Assembly: GCA_010093605.1 (NCBI GenBank)
Contig: MU004187.1
Coordinates: forward strand, 2,151,890 to 2,215,889
DNA length: 64,000 bases
Direction: 5' to 3'
Origin: Lophium mytilinum
Taxonomy: Eukaryota; Ascomycota; Dothideomycetes; Mytilinidiales; Mytilinidiaceae
Shown here: positions 1-10,299 of the stretch, piece after piece
How the letters are laid out: each line of letters starts with the position of its first letter
Position numbering within the stretch: position 1 is the stretch's first letter
Notes under the pieces: model-generated
The model's input: only the letters and a program-made list of their open reading frames with translations
The model's database searches: none
What the model was told of the DNA's origin: nothing
Translations under genes and position numbers: made by a program

Positions 1-1369
1 AGGCGCATTGTCCCGTCAGCTCGGCGCCTACGCTTCGACTCGTGATTTGAGGGCCTGCCTCTGTTTGCAGTCCCGTCGGCACTGTCCGAGTTCTCTGAGC
101 TGCTGGAAAGACTACGCCGGCGCTTGGGAGCTGGTGTAGGTATTGCCGGGGTTGTACGGTGGGTGCCTGGAACGCCGGAGGCACTGGGTATAGATGTATT
201 ATGTTGGAGGGCTGGTTGGGCAGAGATTCGATGGGAAGTAGAAGTTCGGGAGGTCGAAATGGATGGGTGGTCGGAAGTGAATGGGGTAGGAAGGTTCGGG
301 GGAGTTTCGTCGGCCAGGACGAAGTGCTGAAGAGGGTCTTCCGCGAAACTGCGGACGTGGGTGCTAGTCAACGGGGTACCGCGCTGGCAACCTTGGGTCA
401 GAGCAGCCGCATTCGTAGGTCCTGGAGCACGGTGTAGCTGGACGTGAGGGTCCCGGCGGTTCAGGTGGGCCTTCGGAGGTATGTTCGGCCTGCGGTGAGC
501 TCTCGGGCGGTTGGAGGGTCTGGACTGATGGATGAGAGCACTTGGACAGCCCGCGGGTGGCGGAGAGAAGTGGCAAGGCAAGATGCTGGTGGCTCGATAG
601 CAGGTCGCAAACTCCAGGCTTAGGGGACTCCAAGACTACGTGCTCGGGAATCTGGGGCTGTGGCGGGGAGGATGGCAGGTTGGCTTGACGTTGAGCTCGC
701 GGTAATGTTGTAGTACGCCGATGCCCGTGGGCCTCTAGACGCTTCCGGCAAGGGCAATAAACCAGCTTTGAGCCCGGGGACAACGCACGAGAAAGGCCGA
801 CGAAGCAGACACGAGGCAGCGCAGTGAAAGGCAGGCGGAGCACGCAGGAGAAGAACAGTGCACTCGTTCGGGTGTCCAGCGCTGCAGTTCACGTGTAGAA
901 GTATGCTCCCTACCTACGGGACGGCGGGCATGATGGCTGCATCATGGGCTAGCGGGGGGCTGTCCGATAAGAAACAACCGCCTTCACGCACCTGACATGC
1001 ATCCAACAAGACGGCAGCGTGCGCAGTAGTCAGTAGTCGCTCAGCACGCTGGCGTCAGTCTCAGTCATACAGCGCCGCGTCGTGGTGAGGTGCGTGCAAA
1101 CGTGAAGCTGACGAAGTACCCTGTCTCACCCGCTCCCCAGCTCTGGCTCGAGGGATCCATGGACAAGATGCCTGCAGCAACTGCAAGCACGCATGATGCC
1201 ATCGGCACATCATCCCTAGCTTTGTTGGCTGTTGAGAGACCCTAGTAGACCAGAAACAGGGCCCGCAGTGCTTTAGTGGGATCAACTCTTCATGTTGATT
1301 ATACATCTATTACTACTATATATGTACAACAAATGCTGCCCCCCCCCGCACTCTTTGTCTCATACGCGT
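1..1369. other. Left-edge intergenic region, no supported gene
   Basis: No open frame here shows a recognisable domain, and the longer ones lack an ATG start or a credible protein composition. The only structure seen is a short run of C bases near 1341-1347 and TA-rich sequence near 1300-1325, just downstream of the GH1 gene stop. This is probably the 3' flank of the GH1 gene plus intergenic DNA. Confidence 0.4.
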
Positions 1370-3234
1370 CTACATCAACCTCATTGTCGAGTTGCTAGAC
1401 TCGGTGTGCTCTTTGAACCAGTTCAGTAGCTGGAACATGCTCGCCTTTGGTGTTCTTGTCAGGTCTGTGTAGTTCACATATTGCAGCCCAAAACGGACAC
1501 TAGTGCCGGATCCCCATTCAAAGTTGTCGACTGCTCGAGTTAGCTGCACCGCTATTGAATGTGAGCTGCGAATGGTGGGAACTCACAGATTGCCCAAGCC
1601 CACGCGCCCGTCACATTAACTTTGTCGTACACAATAGATGCGAGGATGTTATCTAGATAATTCTGGTAATAGTCAGCACGGCGAAGATCCCACAGTATCT
1701 GGTTCAGATTCGTGAGCTGAGACTCAAATGGCTCCGCGAAGCCAAACTCCGTGATCACGATGTCAGGAATCGTCGGGAACAGCTCCGTCGTGAGATACTT
1801 CAAGAACCTGCGGATGCCGGTAGGCGTGTCATAGAGCCAGGACAATGCAGCATCTGCTGCCGGTCCAATAGGGAAGCCGTCGGGATCCGTCGAAGCACTG
1901 CCAGCACATTCGGGGTACGCTGGGCTCGAACTGTTGGACGCGCATGCCTCAACACCGCCTTCAACCTCGAACGCGTAGAAAGAAGAATACCCATCGATGG
2001 CATAGAAATCGCAAGATCCTTTGATCAAAGCCTTCTCCTTGGATGAAAACGTCGGTAACAAGTCTCCTAGAGTATCTTTCAGGCTCTTTGGGTAGTCGCC
2101 GTCCGTCCAAGGCCCTCCAAACCACCCTACGGCGAAGTCAAAATTCCTCTGCCTGGCTACTTCGTCGGCCTTGGACGTTGAATTGGCTTCGTAGTAGTTG
2201 CCCGAGTTCTTGAAGGTGATGCGGCCTTTTCCCTTGAATTCTTCGTGGTACCATTTCGCTACCTTTGCGTGCGCCAGAAGCGTGTAATGGCCGCACAGAA
2301 AACGCGCTTTCAACCCTCCCGTCACGCCGTTGTATGCCGGGTAGTATTTGCCGGCCGGGTAATAGCTGTACTGCCAATTACAGTATTGAGGCTCGTTTAT
2401 CGTGTACCATGTATCAACGTACTTGTCGTATCGGCTGATGATGAACTTTGCGTAGTTGAAGAAGTCGTCAACGATATGCGGATTTGTCCATGCACCGTAC
2501 TCGTTGAAGAGAGCTAGCGGAGTATCCCAATGGAACAGCGTCACAGCGGGGGAAATGCCGTTCTTGACTAGTTCGTCGATAACATCGTCGTAGTGATTGA
2601 CGCCTGCTTCGTTCACAGGGCCTTTGCCGAAGGGGAAAATGCGTGGCCAGCTTATGCTCGGGCTAAAGCCCGTGACGCCGAAACTTTTCAACCGGGCAAA
2701 GTCTTGTTTGTAGAGATAGTAGTGCTCGGCCACAACATCGGCAGTGGTGTTGTCGGCTACCTGGTTCGGCACACGATGAGCAAGTAGGTCCCATATTGAA
2801 GGCCCTTTTCCTTCGTCTTTTGCAGCGCCTTCGATTTGGTATGCCGAGGATGCGATTCCCCACTTGAAGTTCTTTGGCAGCTTGACTCCGTCCAGACTTT
2901 TGTCACTTGAAGCAACCAGTGGGTGCATGACTCCAGGAGTAGGATAGACCGAAGGTTCAGGTGTCGGCGAAATAGTAGTAGTAACTGGTCCAGTAGCTAC
3001 GGGTCCAACCTGATCCCAGAGAAATGCAAGCGCCTGGTCAGAGAAGTCTCGGTTGACCGAGGTAGCTGTTGGGGCTGCTGAGGCATTGTAGACCTTGGAG
3101 CTGTATCCTGATGCTATTCCGAAATTCAAGACACCAGCATTGTTATGAGAAGCAGCTAGAGACAAGGAAGCTAAAGCCATTTGGACAGTATAGAAGAGCA
3201 AGCCATGCTGAGCGCAGAAGCCTAGGAGAGCCAT
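1370..3234 (-). CDS. Secreted glycoside hydrolase family 1 beta-glucosidase
   Basis: Two exons, 3234..1587 and 1530..1370, with a 56-base intron (donor GTGAGT, branch GCTAAC, acceptor CAG at 1531-1533). The joined product is about 602 residues. The GH1 barrel follows an N-terminal extension of roughly 110 residues with a hydrophobic start that fits a signal peptide and a Ser/Thr/Pro-rich stretch. Visible GH1 landmarks are [17 protein letters not shown], the acid/base TINEP and the nucleophile ITEFG. The usual TENG is TEFG here. The second exon restores the conserved DNFEWG and the C-terminal strand, which would be lost if the intron were read through. The open frame extends upstream to a TTG at 3261, but the first ATG is at 3234. 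By family it should hydrolyse beta-linked glucosides outside the cell. Extra upstream exons cannot be ruled out. Confidence 0.88.
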
Positions 3235-4077
3235 GCTGTGGACGGTGAAGAAGAAGAGCAAAGACTGGGAGAAAGAAGGGGAGGCTTCGGCAATATGACT
3301 TCGGCAATATGACTTTATTCGCTGTGGATTCCAGAACGACCAAACCTTTCGATCAACTCATTTATTGTTTCTAGGGACACGCATTTGGGCACTTTATGTA
3401 GCATGGCTAACGCGGGGAAGATGTTCCAGAACAGAGGAACAGCTGCAAGGGCAGCTCCGAGGCTAGGGCTGTGATAGGATGAGGATATTGTGCTGTGGGG
3501 GAGCATGGTCTCGGTAGGACCGCCGAGCAAACATGAGATTGGCAAGCTATGACGAGATCTGAGATTTAGTGGGGAGATATCGCGGGTGAACAGTGTCTCG
3601 AGTGCTAAATCTTGGATAAATCTACGTTCGCGGAGATGACTCGCGTGGTTCCGTGTCCGATTTGGGTAGACCGCGCCCAGAGATCAGGTATAGGTTCGAG
3701 GAGTATGTCGCCCATGCATCTTGTCGCTGACTGGCATGAACGGGTCAGGCCGCCGTCTTTCCTGCAGATCAACTGGCTTGTTTACCAGAATCGACGGACT
3801 TGTAGCCTGTATTGGTGGAGTATTTTGACATGCGTTGTTGGGATGCATCCAAGCGATTCTCGGCTTGTAGACCTCCGAAGCCACGACTCATCCAAATGCT
3901 AGAAGGGAAAGTTCACATCAGAAAGGCTGCGCGGAGAGATGGTAAAGAAGGGCTACATTCAGGGCAGTTCACTTGATGGCAACACGTGCGCGTGCTTGGG
4001 AATCTCAGTATCGTTATCTAGGTGGAGCAGATACCTACCCAGTCTGAAGTGTAATTATACGTACTTACTACGCCAAA
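3235..4077. promoter_or_regulatory. Upstream region of the GH1 gene
   Basis: Non-coding in appearance. A 14-base direct repeat (tcggcaatatgact) occurs twice in tandem around 3287-3314, just upstream of the GH1 start. A 63-residue frame on the minus strand (ATG near 3506, stop at 3315) has a hydrophobic middle but no recognisable family, and I do not call it. No clear TATA box or operator was identified. Confidence 0.35.
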
Positions 4078-5292
4078 TCAATGGCGGAAAGCACCAAGCT
4101 CCCGTCTCCTGCAATCTGTTAGCCACTTTGATAACAGGTTTGCTATCCTGCCATGCTCACCACCAGGTCCTAAAGCCCACAGTACCGACATCGATCCCAA
4201 GCTCCTTGAGAGCACCAGTATCAAGATGACAGTCATATGGCCGCTTAACGCCATCCTGCTGCTCCTCGTTGGGCTTGAATGACTCCATGTTCTCGAGCGG
4301 CAGCCCTAGAATGTCCGCAAACTCCTGCACAATCTCCCATTTTGTCATCTTATCCTCAGACGAGAATTGTAGTATATTGGGGAGATCCATCTTGTCTCCT
4401 GGCTCCAGATAGAGCTTGCTAACGTCCAGGCAGACGCGGGCCACATCCTGCGTGTTTGTGGGGAAGCGCTGAGCATAGTCGTCGACTTTGATCTTGGGAT
4501 CGGTGGGGCTTAGCTCTTGCGAAGACCAAATCTGCTTCATGAGGATGTTCACGGCACTCTCTGATGGCTCGCAGGACCCGTACAGTATTGGGACACGGAG
4601 AACCACGCTGGGAACCGTGATGCCGCCATGTGTGTCCTTTGCAGTTATCTTGTTTGTAGCTTCTAATACAGCTTTCTCGCCGTCGAGCTTCGTCTGGCCG
4701 TAGACGTTGGGAGGATCGGGCTTGGAGGTGGGCTTGTAAGGCGCCTCGCCAGGAGCCCCGGAGAAAACGTAGTCGGTGGAGATGTAGATGAGGAAGATAC
4801 CGCGGGAGGAGGTCGCTGTCGCCAGGTCGCTCGAGGCCGTCACATTGAGAGCGCGGGCCGCATCAGGATCGGAGGTACAGGAGTCAGGGAAACGATTCGC
4901 TGCGCCTGAGATAGCATAGAGTCAGCTATAGCATCTCTAGGGCCTGTTGATGGCAGAGCGTCACGTTGCGAAGGGGGAGGAGGAACGGCTCACAGTGGAC
5001 AACGACATCTGGCCTTGGAGACAGACAGGTTAGCCGGCGACCATCAGTCTCTTGGGCATCACATACTTGACTTCATCTAGAACTCTCTCGACATCGCCTT
5101 TGCTGAGGATGTCAAGCTTCACGATGGCGGGCGGGTTCGCTCGTGTGAGCCCCGTGCCTACAGCCTGCCAGCCATCGCGATTGAAGGCTTCGAGGACCTT
5201 GCGGCCCAGCAGGCCCGAAGCTTTGCGGCATCAGTAGAGTGACGACAGCGTGTTCGAAGGTACGTACCGCCGGTGATGAGCGCAGTCTTCAT
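4078..5292 (-). CDS. RmlD/MAT2B-like NAD(P)-dependent reductase (methionine adenosyltransferase regulatory beta-subunit homologue)
   Basis: Five exons: 5292..5268, 5220..5067, 5013..4994, 4905..4161, 4108..4078, giving 324 residues with all phases consistent. Introns are 47, 53, 88 and 52 bases. Splicing exon 1 to exon 2 creates the Rossmann motif TGASGLLGR at residues 8-16. The extended-SDR catalytic pair is in YGQTK, and the STDYVFSG segment is typical of the RmlD/MAT2B family. The short last exon replaces a premature TGA with WWRRELGAFRH, an ending I expect for fungal members. The family includes dTDP-4-dehydrorhamnose reductase and the eukaryotic MAT2B subunit, which binds S-adenosylmethionine synthetase. 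MAT2B-like is favoured because this is a stand-alone fungal gene with no rhamnose-pathway neighbours, but that is an inference. Confidence 0.85.
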
Positions 5293-6049
5293 GTTGGATG
5301 TCTTTACTTCGTGTACGCCGGACCCGCGATGATTTTCATTAAGCGGCATCAACAGCGAGACTCAAACGTCATCAGAACATTGGAATGTTCGCAGCGAAAG
5401 GCTGCTCTCTTCTTCAAAGTCCCGCACAAGGCGAGAGCATCAATGAAAAGATGGGTTGAGGAGATATCTCACTCGAAGTGTGTTTCCAAAAATTCCCTGC
5501 CGATCCGAAGACCAACAGGAGCGGTCATAGTTGTAGTTTTCAACTAGCAAAAACACGGTCTCGGACGAATCCTCACTGACACGCGTATGCCCTTGCTGCG
5601 AAGACGTTAACAGATGAAGTGGTGGTGATTATTTGGGGTTGAGGGAGAAACTTACCACTAGGATGAGGAAAGAAGAAGGACGCGGGCGAGCTGGCCTTTT
5701 ATTCTGAAAATGCGCCAAGCCTTTTAGCGTCTCGGAGGCTGCCTGGCCGAAAGCTCCGGCTGGTGCCTGCAGCACGTGAGTCAGGGCGAGCACGTGCTAT
5801 TCCTAGACCTCACTGCCTGCCACTCAACCATGTTTCACTCAATGAAACTCCACTCTACCAGACATGACTCTACCAAACGCCATCCAGGGAATTGATGCAC
5901 TAAAATGATATGAGCCCATCCAGGTTCCAATCCAATCTATCCCAACCGTCAAGCAAGGGAGCCCCACCACCTCCTCGGAATGTGCCTTGTAGGTCACTAC
6001 AATACCTAGAGATGCACTTCGCTATCCTCTGTCTTACGTTCCGTTGACA
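5293..6049. promoter_or_regulatory. Divergent promoter between the MAT2B-like and MYND genes, with two CACGTG boxes
   Basis: This 757-base region separates two divergently transcribed genes. It carries two CACGTG palindromes 18 bases apart (5773-5778 and 5791-5796). CACGTG is the core site of Cbf1-type bHLH factors, which with Met4-type activators control sulphur/methionine genes in ascomycetes. A good donor-like GTAAGT on the minus strand near 5650 could mark a 5'-UTR intron of the MAT2B-like gene. No coding frame here is convincing. Confidence 0.45.
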
Positions 6050-7066
6050 ATGCTGCGCTCTCACGTATCCTGTCATGTATGCGGAATCACAGACCACCTT
6101 TCCCAATGCGAAAACTGTAAACTCGTTTACTACTGCGGGTCATATCATCGGATGCAAGACGAGGTCGACGGCGGACACGTCCGATTATGCTTTCGGATCA
6201 AGAATGCTCAGTATCTGATCGATCTGGCAAGCGGAAAGAAAAGGCTCACTATCGGCCGGCTCAAGCTCGTCGTTCCGGCTCTCGTTGAAATCGGTAGCTT
6301 CGCAGCCGTGGAGATTGCTGTGGACCTATCTCTGGACTTTCTTCGCTCGCACTCGTCCGTTAATGAGTTCACCCGAGCTCTCCTTCCTTTCCAGTTCTTG
6401 CGATCAGGCAGAGATCAGGAGTGCTACGACTTCATCACGTGGACTCTCGACAGGGACCCCGATGTTAGGCTTGATTATAGCCGCGCGGTCGAACACAAGG
6501 GCTCCAACGTCTTCGAGTCGATCGACATATTTGATTGGACACCCGATGAATCTTACCAGCATATCCGCCCTCCACGAATAAGCGAGTTGATATGCGTCAT
6601 CCTCATCAAAATTAAGGTTTTGCTAGACTTGGAAGCTCTACAAAACTCTCAGATAATCGCAGCCAAGGTTCCCCAAGAGCTTCTAGACTGCATCCGTGGC
6701 TACCTTGTGAACTCGAACCTAGTCGCCAAAAACAAAGCTGTTATGGACAAAACAGATCTGGCGGGTTTGATGGAGGACACCCGATCTCAAATAATCCACT
6801 TGCACGACCTTATTCGAGAAGAGAACTGGTACTTTTGGCCGGCTTTCTTTCATCCAGATACAGCATTAGCTGCGAAACTTGACCAAAACAAGCTTTTTGT
6901 CTGGGGTTCTCCGAACAATATGCAATGGGTCCTCCAACGCTGCTACAAATTGTGGAAAGCGACCCCTGGTGCTATCACATTAATGCATGACATAATCATT
7001 GGTCATATTGACTTCCTGGCGAGCGCTTTTGCCTTTGAGGAGGGAGTGGAGGAGGGAGTGATGTAG
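6050..7066 (+). CDS. MYND-type zinc-finger protein
   Basis: Single-exon gene of 338 residues. The start is the ATG at 6050; the open frame extends to an upstream TTG at 6044. The N-terminus (about residues 6-45) has the MYND arrangement CHVC, CENC, YYC, a downstream His and a final RLC. The position that is usually Cys in the CQ element is His here (YCGSYH), so the second zinc site would have a His ligand or be altered. The remaining 290 residues are alpha-helical in character with no domain I recognise. MYND fingers mediate protein-protein contacts. Fungal genomes hold many such short proteins with uncharacterised C-termini, so a specific role cannot be assigned. Confidence 0.8.
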   Translation: MLRSHVSCHVCGITDHLSQCENCKLVYYCGSYHRMQDEVDGGHVRLCFRIKNAQYLIDLASGKKRLTIGRLKLVVPALVEIGSFAAVEIAVDLSLDFLRSHSSVNEFTRALLPFQFLRSGRDQECYDFITWTLDRDPDVRLDYSRAVEHKGSNVFESIDIFDWTPDESYQHIRPPRISELICVILIKIKVLLDLEALQNSQIIAAKVPQELLDCIRGYLVNSNLVAKNKAVMDKTDLAGLMEDTRSQIIHLHDLIREENWYFWPAFFHPDTALAAKLDQNKLFVWGSPNNMQWVLQRCYKLWKATPGAITLMHDIIIGHIDFLASAFAFEEGVEEGVM

Positions 7067-7770
7067 GGAGAAGGCAATGCCAGCGATTTCGAAATTAGCC
7101 GGAGTAAAAAGGATGCAGCAGGGTGGAGGTCAAAGCATGAGGATCGGTGAAGCTTCCACGCAGACTTTGATTTGGTCCAAGGAAATTTCCATGAATTGCG
7201 TATGCGAGGTAGAGAACCTTTTCGACAACGGATCGAGGCTACTTTGCGATGGTGCCATGCCAATCCCTATCATGCGATTCCGTCGTCCTGCTGGCGGGCG
7301 TGAATTATCCGTTCGTCATGCGCAGAGACGGCGAGATGTGGCGCATGGTTGGACCTGCCTACGTGCATGGAATAATGCAAGGTGAACTGTGGGATGAGGC
7401 GCGCACGCAAAGATTTGTAGTTCACTGATGTCGATGTACGAAAGATTGAGGGCTCTTTGAGGAGGATATTCAGATCAAAATTTCATCAGCTTCGTGTGCC
7501 TGCGGGGCGCTTTGTGGCTTCGCGATCGCTCCGGTTTGGAAGGTTATCATGCATGCGTCATGACCTACTGCATTGGTTTCTACGGATTCGGCATGCAGCT
7601 AAGTGTGTGGCATTATCACCTCGCGTTGTCGTGCATGTCATTGATGGATATATTTACGGACTACGCGTGAGCGCTTACAAATCAGAACCAGTGCGAGATA
7701 TCGTAAACTCTACCATCACTACCGTAGACTTGACTATCGATGTCCAGTCTCCCGCCTTGTTTCTTCACCA
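7067..7770. other. Convergent intergenic region
   Basis: Lies between the 3' ends of the MYND gene (+) and the exonuclease-like gene (-). Several medium-length frames cross it, but none has a recognisable composition and they overlap one another on opposite strands. I see no structured feature. Confidence 0.4.
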
Positions 7771-8556
7771 TTACCGGGTGACAGGTTCTTCTAGCGGCCA
7801 TGTTCCGAGAGCTTTGTCCCTACCATTAGGTTGATAGTCCAGCTTCTGCGACTCCAGGACGCGCTTCTTCGTCTCCTGGTCAACTTTCACTTTCCAAGGC
7901 TGAGTGAGATTGTACCAATGGAGCTCTCGAAGAGAAGGTAGGAACTGTACGTCTCCAGCACAATAGGCGATGATGTCTTCCGATAACGGACGCGCATTGA
8001 AGACTTCGTACGAGCCTCCATTCGCAGGTTTGAAGAGCCGCTCCCCTTTCTCTTTCGCTAGTCGCCAGGACTGTCGCACTTGGGGTTCTAGGCCGTGGCT
8101 GTCAAGCTCAATGCATTTGGCAAGACCGCTCAAGAACTTCCGGGACCCGAAGCTCCGTGACGCATTCTCCATGAGCTGGACGTCTTCGATCCCCTGCAAA
8201 CTGACGTTGAATTGGGCGTATAGAGCGTCAGAATCGTTGCGGACATCGAAGAATACTTTCGGAATATCCGGCGACTCTAATATACCCTTCAAGGTCATCC
8301 CATCTTTCCCGGGGGTGCTGAACGCAAGGCTACCGAGAGATTGGACGTCGATGAGGAATACGCGGTTCGGGGCTCTGGTCGCTTGCACCAAGAGCGTCAC
8401 AAGGGAAATGGTCCCTTCACGGCAGAGATTGACCCCTTCGAGGTCGATGTATAAGGATGGCGGGCTTGTTGGTAATGTAAGGAGCTGGTCTACAAGATTG
8501 GATACTCCAGCCGTAGAATCGATAAGGGTCGTTGAAGGAGCTGGAGCTGTTTGCAT
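7771..8556 (-). CDS. DEDDy-type 3'-5' exonuclease domain protein (RNase D / Exd2-like fold)
   Basis: Single exon, 261 residues, ATG at 8556, TAA at 7771. The exonuclease motifs are visible in order: Exo I YIDLEG (Asp38 and Glu40), Exo II FFDVRNDSDAL (Asp104/Asp108 region), and Exo III YCAGD (Tyr198 and Asp202), the Tyr marking the DEDDy subclass. The domain makes up almost the whole protein. The family degrades RNA or DNA from the 3' end using two metal ions. Fungal proteins of this size are mostly uncharacterised, so the substrate is unknown. All acidic ligands appear present, so activity is plausible. Confidence 0.82.
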   Translation of the reverse strand: MQTAPAPSTTLIDSTAGVSNLVDQLLTLPTSPPSLYIDLEGVNLCREGTISLVTLLVQATRAPNRVFLIDVQSLGSLAFSTPGKDGMTLKGILESPDIPKVFFDVRNDSDALYAQFNVSLQGIEDVQLMENASRSFGSRKFLSGLAKCIELDSHGLEPQVRQSWRLAKEKGERLFKPANGGSYEVFNARPLSEDIIAYCAGDVQFLPSLRELHWYNLTQPWKVKVDQETKKRVLESQKLDYQPNGRDKALGTWPLEEPVTR

Positions 8557-8918
8557 GTTAGGAATGTCGTGGGAGGTAGAGGTGACGACGACTTACGAGA
8601 TGCCATTACTTGAACTCAAAGATCCAGTAGGCCCTCTCAAACCTTGAACGTATGAAGAGCGTAGCCAAAATCCATCTAGGGATTGAGAAGTAAGTGATAT
8701 ACATGATAAGTTGCTGCTGCTGCCTGGTGCACAGATTTCTTGCACAAAGACCGCGCCGCACCAGCCACTTCAAACGTAAAGAAGTCTCTCCGGATCTTCT
8801 GACGTTCGCAACGATCGCGATATTTTCATGGAGCCCGGGGTTTCCCTTCCTCTTCCATTTCCATCTCAAGCCTCATTATTACTTTTAATGTTTCATCCCT
8901 TCATTCTCGGCTGTCTTG
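8557..8918. other. Intergenic region between divergent genes
   Basis: No supported gene. It should contain the promoters of the exonuclease-like gene (-) and of the short STAND N-terminal-like gene (+). I see no distinctive motif. Confidence 0.35.
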
Positions 8919-9311
8919 ATGGATCCTCTCAGCATCACGGCCTCGGTGGTGGGGTTGTTGATGGCTGCGGGGGTCGTCACAGCCTTCACGTCAAACGTAC
9001 ACGATGCACCACGGCTCGCACATGCAGTTCTCTGCGATGTAAATGATGTTCAAACCGCATCGAAAACCCTTCCTCAATTTCTTGTCCGCGTGGAGTCCGC
9101 ACCCGAGAACCGAACCGCCCTTGTTCAGCTTGACCAGCTCATCACCTTGACGGAAGCTGTCTTCACATTTTCAAAGCTAGAGACTCTTGTGATATCATTA
9201 ACCATCTCGGTTTTCTCATCTCTGTCTGTTGTTTATACAGGCTCGCTTCAACCCTGCACCCCAAAGCGGCCCAACCCGCGAGCAACAAGCACAGCCACCC
9301 TAAAAGGCTGA
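8919..9311 (+). CDS. Isolated N-terminal domain of a fungal STAND/ankyrin-type protein (probably truncated)
   Basis: The ATG at 8919 starts MDPLSITASVVGLLMAAG, the signature opening of the fungal N-terminal effector-like domain found on NACHT/NB-ARC and ankyrin proteins. About 90 residues follow the usual pattern (VQLDQLITLTEAVFTFSKLE). The frame stops at 9311 without any nucleotide-binding or repeat domain. An alternative reading splices a GTGATA donor near 9191 to a TACAG acceptor near 9240, but this also ends within about 22 codons. Either this is a genuine short single-domain protein or a decayed remnant of a longer STAND gene. The downstream kilobase shows no continuation. Confidence 0.55.
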   Translation: MDPLSITASVVGLLMAAGVVTAFTSNVHDAPRLAHAVLCDVNDVQTASKTLPQFLVRVESAPENRTALVQLDQLITLTEAVFTFSKLETLVISLTISVFSSLSVVYTGSLQPCTPKRPNPRATSTATLKG

Positions 9312-10299
9312 CGATCGACAACCGCCATGCTCCTGGTTGCGTCTAGAGACGCAAATTAAGATGGTTTCCGAGGGGTATGAAACAAATCCTTCTCATTCTT
9401 TGGGTGGGTTTTGTTTCCTGCTCGTCTACATTCTCGATGTGAGTGCCGCCACACGAGATCGCTGACCGTCAAACAGACATCATGGTCATGACTCCTTCCG
9501 AATCCGGCAACTAGCTCCAGGTCAATGGTATCGATTCTACATCTCCTGATCCTTACAGAAAACCTGTTCGAGGTCTGTCGGTAATGGACAGGTACGGTGC
9601 CCATCAGCGCGCCTGGAAAGCTCAGCGGGGACCGTTGCCGCGGCGTATGAAACGCGAATTTGATGTCATTACAGCGAGTTTGGTCGTGGTCAAAGAGTGC
9701 AGGATCTTGAAGCTACACTAGCACGCTGACGATCGTTAGGCACCGTAGTTCATTATGGTTCTGTTTTTAGTAAACCGCACCAACAGCCAAGCACCTGCCA
9801 AGGACCCGCGCCAACAGCCAAGGACGTCGGATCAACGCCTTGCTAGAAACTGAGCACGGTTTGTTGGTTCTCGTGCCTGAAAGCTGATGTTCGATAGTTG
9901 CCGTGACACTGCTCGCTTCCGTATACAGTGAATAGTGATAAGTGCCAAGCGCTATGAAACGCTTTATATCCCATAAATCTAGGGATACTACGGAGGATGC
10001 TTGTCACGATCTGGCTGGTAGGAGTTCAAGCCTTTGCATTATCCCCATTTGCGATGTTGATCCTGGTGCAACTGAGAAAAGACTCGTCCTGGATATCTAC
10101 AAAGGAGATTATGGGGCCATCGAGTTCAAAGTAGGAGAGAGTTCAAATAAATGAGAACTATTTTTAACTTCAGAAGGGAAGATAAAAAGGGTTCACTTTA
10201 CGTCGGTTTTGTTCCTCACAAAGTCGACCTCCTTTCTTATCTTTCTCCCCATCCTTCAGTAGCCATCCGCTCTTTGGCCTCTCCGTAAAGCCATTCACC
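9312..10299. other. Gene-poor interval upstream of the aerolysin-like gene
   Basis: No recognisable gene. A 66-residue frame from an ATG at 9954 to 10154 (+) is possible but has no known relatives visible to me and no codon or motif support. Short imperfect direct repeats of 'accaacagccaag' type occur near 9778-9825. The 3' end should hold the promoter of the gene starting at 10300. Confidence 0.35.

Noticed and set aside
364-843. Minus-strand frame of 159 codons near the left edge
   Set aside because: It begins at a non-ATG codon, overlaps another long frame on the same strand, has a Pro/Ser-rich composition typical of a shadow, and shows no domain.
3235-3261. GH1 start at 3261
   Set aside because: The codon is TTG. 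The first ATG in frame is at 3234 and gives a plausible signal peptide.
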